DNA of 9,104 bases, taken from positions 1-9,104 of the forward strand of contig DASQLD010000032.1 of assembly GCA_035630195.1 (NCBI GenBank), written 5' to 3'. Below are positions 5,257 through 9,104 of this stretch, one piece after another; the stretch's first letter is position 1, and each line of letters begins with the position of its first letter. Source of the DNA: DASQDN01 sp035630195. Its GTDB lineage: Bacteria > Acidobacteriota > Terriglobia > Bryobacterales > Bryobacteraceae. The translations under genes were made by a program, and so were the position numbers. The notes beneath the pieces are model-generated. The model did not search any database. It was not told where the DNA came from and was given only the letters and a program-made list of their open reading frames with translations.

Positions 5257-7053
5257 CTATGGAGGTATCTGCAGACGCTTCAGCAGAGGTGGAAATCGCG
5301 AATCGGAACGGAGCGAATCTATCTCCGGATCCAGCGCTAAATACGTGATTTGAGAATCACGCTCCGCATAGGCTCTGTTCAACCACCGGAAAGCCTCGTC
5401 TTTTTCTCCGAGCGCGGCATGGACCACAGCAATGGAATAAGGTGAAACGGAAGTGGGCTGCGAGCTATGCTTCAACGCTTGAAGGATCTCTCTCGCCTTC
5501 GCGGTGTTCCCGGCCGCGGCGTGCGCCCAGCCCAAGTCGCGAAGCTGCAATGGAGTTGTTCCCAAACTGTTTGCCAACTCCAGTTCCGCAATGGCTGCTG
5601 CATAGCGCTTCTGTCCCACATAGACCTGGCTTAGACACCAATGTCCCATCGCGAAAAGGGGATGCAAGTCCAACGTCCTTCTACACTGCTGAAGCGCTTC
5701 CTCATACTGGCCCGCATCGCGGTAGACCCTCCCCAAGGTTGCGTTTATAGGCAGCGAAAGCGGATCCAGTTCTCGTGCCCGCTTCAGTTCGGCGACGGCG
5801 CGATCTGCCTTCCCAACAGAAGTCCAGTATTCTCCATACCAGTGGTGCGCCAGGGCAAGATTCGGGTCCAGAGCCATCGCGCGCTGGAAGTCCTGGTCGG
5901 CAGCGGACCAGTTGAATTCCCAGAAAAAAGCAGCCATAGCTCGTGCTGTGTACGCCTCAGCAAGAGTGTTGTCGAGTTGCAGTGCCTGATTGGCGAATTG
6001 TTTTGCTTTTGAGAAGCTCTCATTGGAGGGCAGCACCTCGTACGAACCCAGTAGATCGTATGCGACAGCCAGCCCGGCATACGCTGGAGCATACCGCGGC
6101 TCTCCCCGGAGAGCTTGATGGAAATACGTTACGGCTTTCTTCATGGCCTCCGCATTGCGCATTGCCAGGAAGTGTCTGCCTCGCAAGTAGTTCTCATAAG
6201 TCTCGGGATCCGGATACTTCTCTGAAGCACGGCTCCCGGACGGTTGTGTGCCCAGCCCGGCGTGTATCTTGCTTCCAATGTCGCGTGCCACATGCAGCGG
6301 TAGAGCCTGTGCATTGCGAGCATCAACCTCATACACATCGGCCGGGAAATGGAGCTCCCGGGAAGTAGTAACCAACTGGACTGTCATGCGGATCCGAGTT
6401 CCGGACCTCAGGAAGGAACCTTCGACCACGGCATCGACGTTAAGTTCTCGTACGATCTCCGTTAGCGCTTTCTTCGTGTTCTTATAGTGCATCGCGGAGG
6501 AAGGGGAGATCACCCGCACGGAACTGACCTTGGCGAGTTGGGCAACGATCTGCTCGGTCATGCCATCCGCTAAGTACTCTTGCTCGGCGTCGCTGGAAAG
6601 GTTTGCAAGTGGCAGCATCGCCAGAGACTGAATGCGAACCACATTCGGACCACGCGCGACGAATTGCCTCAACCCACTCCAAGGCATCCCAGCCAGAAAC
6701 CCGCTGACGCCAACGGCTGCCATAATGGACCCGATCAGCCACGGTCTCGGCCCGCGGGCTGGCGCGTCAGTGCTCCTCTTCGCACCCTCCGGATGCCCTA
6801 GAGGGGCTTCTTCGGCCTCAACCTTTACCGCGCCATCGTTTGGATCCGGTTCACATTTGATCGCAATCGTCCGCGCCGCCCGCCATGCGTCGAGTTCACC
6901 GCTATAAGCATAGACAGAGCTGCTCTTTTGATGATGCAATCGGTGTACTGGGAGTCCCTCTGCTTCTTCCCACCTCCGGACAGTCTTCTCACTACGGCCG
7001 AGATAGGAAGCGATTTCTTTCCAGGAGTCCAATCGGCTGGGAGATTCACTCAT
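5257..7053 (-). CDS. Membrane-anchored HTH-TPR transcriptional regulator (CadC-like architecture)
   Basis: A 598-aa probable one-component regulator of a type common in Acidobacteriota. Residues 9-58 form a MerR/excisionase-type winged HTH (LDSWKEIASYLGRSEKTVRR, then EEAEGLPVHRL). A charged linker leads to one TM helix at about 104-123. Residues 143-230 carry the CadC/FlgO-like block (AMLPLANLSSDAEQEYLADG, then VDAVVEGSFLRSG). TPR-like repeats fill about 285-560, for example NLALAHHWYGEYW and AGQYEEALQQCRRTLDLHP. The end, LDPEIDSLRSDSRFPPLLKRL, is typical of the group. The HTH should be cytoplasmic and the TPR part extracytoplasmic, sensing an unknown signal. The ATG at 7053 is the earliest possible start because an in-frame TAG lies at 7062-7060; no Shine-Dalgarno is obvious. 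It is divergent from the sulfite-oxidase-like gene, which is a candidate target, as is its own promoter. Confidence 0.9.
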   Translation of the reverse strand: MSESPSRLDSWKEIASYLGRSEKTVRRWEEAEGLPVHRLHHQKSSSVYAYSGELDAWRAARTIAIKCEPDPNDGAVKVEAEEAPLGHPEGAKRSTDAPARGPRPWLIGSIMAAVGVSGFLAGMPWSGLRQFVARGPNVVRIQSLAMLPLANLSSDAEQEYLADGMTEQIVAQLAKVSSVRVISPSSAMHYKNTKKALTEIVRELNVDAVVEGSFLRSGTRIRMTVQLVTTSRELHFPADVYEVDARNAQALPLHVARDIGSKIHAGLGTQPSGSRASEKYPDPETYENYLRGRHFLAMRNAEAMKKAVTYFHQALRGEPRYAPAYAGLAVAYDLLGSYEVLPSNESFSKAKQFANQALQLDNTLAEAYTARAMAAFFWEFNWSAADQDFQRAMALDPNLALAHHWYGEYWTSVGKADRAVAELKRARELDPLSLPINATLGRVYRDAGQYEEALQQCRRTLDLHPLFAMGHWCLSQVYVGQKRYAAAIAELELANSLGTTPLQLRDLGWAHAAAGNTAKAREILQALKHSSQPTSVSPYSIAVVHAALGEKDEAFRWLNRAYAERDSQITYLALDPEIDSLRSDSRFPPLLKRLQIPP

Positions 7054-7138
7054 CGGCGGCTAAAGCTGTCGGCGGAAGGTCTGGCCGGCTATGCCCACGT
7101 TTGTTCACGTCCCGCTGGCCACGCTTGGCAGCCGATTC

Positions 7139-7144
7139 ATTATA
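7139..7144 (-). promoter_or_regulatory. Consensus -10 (TATAAT) for the HTH-TPR regulator
   Basis: The minus strand reads TATAAT exactly at 7144-7139, about 85 bp before the regulator's ATG, predicting a leader near 80 nt. No good -35 sits at 16-18 bp (TCCTTT at 17). TTGACC occurs at 13 and 23 bp as part of a phased repeat, suggesting an activator-dependent or overlapped promoter. Confidence 0.55.
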
Positions 7145-7146
7145 TA

Positions 7147-7176
7147 CAGGCAAAGGCGGTCAAAGGAGGTCAATGC
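7147..7176. repeat. Three tandem 10-bp repeats, candidate operator in the divergent promoter
   Basis: On the plus strand CAGGCAAAGG, CGGTCAAAGG and AGGTCAATGC follow each other without spacing. The middle unit matches each neighbour at 7-8 of 10 positions around a GGTCAAAGG core. On the minus strand they read as TTGACC/TTTGACC/TTTGCC steps leading straight to the TATAAT. The 10-bp period puts each unit on the same face of the helix, and the array covers the -35 region of the regulator gene and lies about 20 bp upstream of the -35 of the opposite promoter. Function as a protein-binding site is inference. Confidence 0.45.
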
Positions 7177-7197
7177 GCCTCCGTCCAGCTTTGTCCG

Positions 7198-7226
7198 TTG
7201 CCACAGGGCTGGCCAATCAATATAAC
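7198..7226 (+). promoter_or_regulatory. Sigma70-type promoter for the sulfite-oxidase-like gene
   Basis: TTGCCA at 7198-7203 and TATAAC at 7221-7226 are separated by exactly 17 bp. Transcription would start near 7233, giving a leader of about 64 nt to the ATG at 7297. This is the best -35/-10 pair in the window. Confidence 0.6.
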
Positions 7227-7296
7227 GGCTTTCAGGCGTAACGGGCAGCATCCTGGAGAGTGCATTGCGCTCGTACGCGAAAGCAGGGAAATTCTA

Positions 7297-8610
7297 ATGG
7301 ACAATCAAGACATTTCACGACGTACGATTTTGAAAGGCGGCGGCGCGGCATTTACGGCCATGACGACGCTGCGGGTCACGACCCCTGCGCCAGCGTTCGG
7401 GCAAGCCGGTGAGGAGGTCATTCCCTGGCTCGATACGCTCCCTCCTCCTCCCCCGTCGGATGTGAATGACAACCTGCAACCGTGGGAGAAGCTGGATTCC
7501 TGGATAACGCCTGCGGAGCGTTTTTTCAATGTCAACCATTACGGCCAACCCGACTCCCTCGATGAGTCCGCATGGCGTGTGGGCATTACTGGCCTTGTCG
7601 CCCGGCCCCGGTCCCTGACAATCGCCGACCTCAAAGCACGGGAACGCCGGGAGGTGGATTTCACTTTGGAGTGCTCCGGCGACAATGGATTTGACTGGTT
7701 TTCCAGTGCCATCGGCAACGCCCGGTGGGCGGGCACGCCGCTTGCGCCGCTGCTCGAGCAGGCGGACGTCCTGCGCCAAGCCAGCGAAGTGGTTTTCTAT
7801 GGAGTGGATCGCGGGACCGCTACAATCCGCGATAACGGGGGAATTCTTACTCCGGGTCAGACAGGAGAGGTCCAGCCCGACTCCGACGGCGGCCTTGATC
7901 TGACAATCACGGAGCAATTCGCACGCAGCATGTCAATCGACGAGGCGCTCAACCGTGACAACCTGCTTTGCTACGAAATGAACGGCCAGCCGCTTCCGCC
8001 TCAACACGGTTTCCCGGTGCGCCTGATAGCCCCGGGCTGGTACGGAGTCGCCAATGTCAAGTGGTTGACCCGCATTGAAGTGCTGGACCGTCGCCATGCC
8101 GGCCGCTTCATGTCGCGGGACTACATCAATATACGTGAGGAGCAGCGTGACGGCCAGACCGTCTGGACATTCACCACTGTTGGCCCTATCCGGCTCAAGT
8201 CGGCCCCTGCGCGAGTCACACGTCAGAATGGCCAATACACCGTCAAAGGCGCCGCGTGGGGGGCGCCCATCTCGGGAGTAGAGGTCCAGATTGACGACGG
8301 CCCCTGGCATGCGGCGGCGCTCGATAGTCCTGCCGCGCCCGCAGGTTTAAGCAGCCAAGCCGGCGACAAGTCGCAAGCAAACATGCTCGACAGCTCTATA
8401 TCACGCGGAAACAACAACTCTCGTGGTTATGCCTGGAGGTTCTGGAGCTTCAAATGGGAAATGCCTGCTTCGGGCAAGCATACCGTCCGGTCACGTGCGT
8501 TTGACGTTAACGGCAACATACAGCCAGCGCCGGACGATCCATTCTTGGCGAGTAAGCGAACTTATTGGGAGAGCAATGGGCAGATCACCCGCCAAGTCCT
8601 CATCCCGTGA
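7297..8610 (+). CDS. Tat-exported sulfite-oxidase-family molybdopterin oxidoreductase
   Basis: A 437-aa molybdoenzyme of the sulfite oxidase/SorA/SoxC superfamily. Residues 6-37 form a Tat signal (SRRTILKGGG, then a hydrophobic stretch ending APAFGQA), so it should be exported folded with its cofactor to the periplasm. The Moco domain holds FFNVNHYG (76-83), FTLECSGDNG with the Mo-ligand Cys at 126, ARWAGTPL, and CYEMNGQPLPPQHGFPVR with the conserved Tyr at 226. The C-terminal half (about 260-437) resembles the Mo-co dimerisation domain (GAAWGAPISGVEVQIDDGPW; HTVRSRAFDVNGNIQP). Where human R160 and SorA R55 lie in an R-N-H motif, this protein has V79-N-H, so a substrate other than sulfite is possible. 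ATG 7297 is chosen because the Tat motif follows at once; AGGGAA (7285-7290) is a modest Shine-Dalgarno. The longer frame from 6928 overlaps the divergent promoter. No cytochrome c partner is adjacent. Confidence 0.9.
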   Translation: MDNQDISRRTILKGGGAAFTAMTTLRVTTPAPAFGQAGEEVIPWLDTLPPPPPSDVNDNLQPWEKLDSWITPAERFFNVNHYGQPDSLDESAWRVGITGLVARPRSLTIADLKARERREVDFTLECSGDNGFDWFSSAIGNARWAGTPLAPLLEQADVLRQASEVVFYGVDRGTATIRDNGGILTPGQTGEVQPDSDGGLDLTITEQFARSMSIDEALNRDNLLCYEMNGQPLPPQHGFPVRLIAPGWYGVANVKWLTRIEVLDRRHAGRFMSRDYINIREEQRDGQTVWTFTTVGPIRLKSAPARVTRQNGQYTVKGAAWGAPISGVEVQIDDGPWHAAALDSPAAPAGLSSQAGDKSQANMLDSSISRGNNNSRGYAWRFWSFKWEMPASGKHTVRSRAFDVNGNIQPAPDDPFLASKRTYWESNGQITRQVLIP

Positions 8611-8895
8611 TAGTCTCTAAAGCCGCGCAGTCCTATCTGCGACCCATAGTCGCGTAGATGGACGAAATGCTGTAGATCTAGTGCAGAACCGAAACTGTCC
8701 AGGAAGCAGCGGACCCGTGGCGTGCCGCTCTAATAAAGCCGGGGAAGTCTGGTGACATAAGTCGCTCGACTTTCAACGGAAAACCGGACAATCTCCCCTC
8801 TTCACGACCCTTACCACTATATATTTCGCCTCTTTCCAACCAGTTAACTCGAAGAACCCGTTCCAGCCCCATTTCCGCATGCGAAGATCATGACA
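8611..8895. other. Non-coding stretch after the molybdoenzyme gene
   Basis: No convincing gene is seen on either strand. Plus-strand frames are broken by stops, and the 64-aa minus-strand frame (8872-8678) has no recognisable motif. A hairpin lies 25 nt after the stop: ATCTGCGAC at 8635-8643 pairs with GTCGC at 8649-8653 and AGAT at 8656-8659, with a 2-nt bulge, but no T-tract follows. An AT-rich TATATATTT patch at 8818-8826 lacks a matching -35. The stretch could be a long 3' leader or a terminated small RNA; neither is supported beyond the downstream terminator. Confidence 0.5.
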
Positions 8896-8936
8896 GGAGC
8901 GAGCGCTCAACCAAAACGCTCGCTCCATTTCTTTTT
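8896..8936 (+). terminator. Strong intrinsic terminator
   Basis: GGAGCGAGCG (8896-8905) pairs perfectly over 10 bp with CGCTCGCTCC (8917-8926) across an 11-nt loop. TTTCTTTTT (8928-8936) follows after one A. This is a classic rho-independent terminator for plus-strand transcription. It ends 14 nt before the next start codon, so it separates the molybdoenzyme transcript from the last gene. Confidence 0.85.
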
Positions 8937-8950
8937 ACAAACGGGAATCT

Positions 8951-9104
8951 ATGGCATCAGAACGACAACGCCTGGCCAATCGCCGCAACGGCAGCAAAGG
9001 TGAACCCAGCACGGAAGCCGGCAAACAACGCAGCCGCCTCAACACCCTCAAGCACGGCCTGACCTCCACAACACTCGTGGTCCTGCCCGACGAACACCAG
9101 CATG
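8951..9104 (+). CDS. Hypothetical protein with ANRRN...LKHGL signature, 3'-truncated by the window edge
   Basis: An ATG at 8951 opens a frame that runs off the window after 51 codons: MASERQRLANRRNGSKGEPS, then TEAGKQRSRLNTLKHGL. The pattern 'ANRRN..KS.GP.T..GK.RSR.NALKHGL' is one I recognise from the N terminus of a widespread multicopy family of unknown function in Acidobacteriota and some other phyla. This copy departs from it at GEPST, where GP.T is usual. The segment is very basic (many Arg and Lys). It starts only 14 nt after a strong terminator, with a TACAAA box (8936-8941) 9 nt before the ATG and only a weak GGGA (8943-8946), suggesting a leaderless or very short-leader mRNA. Function unknown. 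Confidence 0.75.
   Translation, partial: MASERQRLANRRNGSKGEPSTEAGKQRSRLNTLKHGLTSTTLVVLPDEHQH

Noticed and set aside
6928..7296. N-terminal extension of the molybdoenzyme frame (123 extra codons)
   Set aside because: It overlaps the regulator gene and both divergent promoters. The Tat signal at 7312 onward must be near the N terminus, so ATG 7297 is the start.
8678..8872. 64-aa minus-strand frame after the molybdoenzyme
   Set aside because: No motif, no ribosome site and no recognisable family; not enough to call a gene.
1..9104. CRISPR array, tRNA, rRNA, intact insertion sequence or riboswitch
   Set aside because: No repeat-spacer pattern, cloverleaf, rRNA motif, transposase motif or riboswitch core was recognised on either strand by eye.

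Overview
The window looks like part of a chromosome from the phylum Acidobacteriota, perhaps close to Solibacter/Bryobacter. This is inferred from gene families recognised by eye, not from a search. The families are a MerR/excisionase-type HTH, transmembrane and TPR regulator, a surface-type protein ending in an 'LLFPFVTNQSGFDTGIAIAN' block, a protein opening with an 'ANRRN...AGK.RSR.N.LKHGL' signature, and a palindromic 'AGCACGGGC...GCCCGTGCT' element. GC content is moderately high, and several starts lack a Shine-Dalgarno and have a -10-like box close to the start codon.

Layout. Bases 2-1321 (+) are the 3' part of a probable extracytoplasmic protein whose start lies outside the window. Bases 1357-1872 (+) encode an unrecognised 171-aa protein behind a leaderless-type promoter box. 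A palindrome at 1870-1920 separates these plus-strand genes from a convergent minus-strand operon. That operon reads, in transcription order, an SGLT-like sodium:solute symporter (4947-3295), an unlisted 59-aa two-helix membrane protein (3291-3112), and galactokinase galK (3145-1976). The small gene starts 3 nt after the symporter stop and overlaps the galK start by 34 bp, so the three look translationally coupled. Together they suggest uptake of galactose or a related sugar followed by phosphorylation to galactose-1-phosphate; galT, galE and galM are not in the window.

Bases 4948-5256 lie between the symporter operon and the next minus-strand gene. They hold a decayed DUF4160 gene in which the N-terminal half reads on the plus strand and the C-terminal half on the minus strand, meeting at about 5115-5118. 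Bases 7053-5257 (-) encode a 598-aa membrane-anchored regulator with an N-terminal HTH, one TM helix, a CadC/FlgO-like domain and C-terminal TPRs.

The 243-bp region 7054-7296 is a divergent promoter. It has a consensus TATAAT for the regulator, three helically phased 10-bp repeats beside it, and a good TTGCCA-N17-TATAAC promoter for the plus-strand gene. That gene (7297-8610) encodes a Tat-exported sulfite-oxidase-family molybdoenzyme which keeps the Mo-ligand Cys but has Val where sulfite oxidases have the substrate-binding Arg. Bases 8611-8950 are apparently non-coding and end in a strong intrinsic terminator only 14 nt before the last gene, which starts at 8951 and runs off the window.

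Most promising items: the 59-aa protein nested between symporter and galK, the strand-flipped DUF4160 remnant, the Arg-less sulfite-oxidase-like enzyme, and the phased repeats in the divergent promoter. No CRISPR array, tRNA, rRNA or intact transposase was seen.
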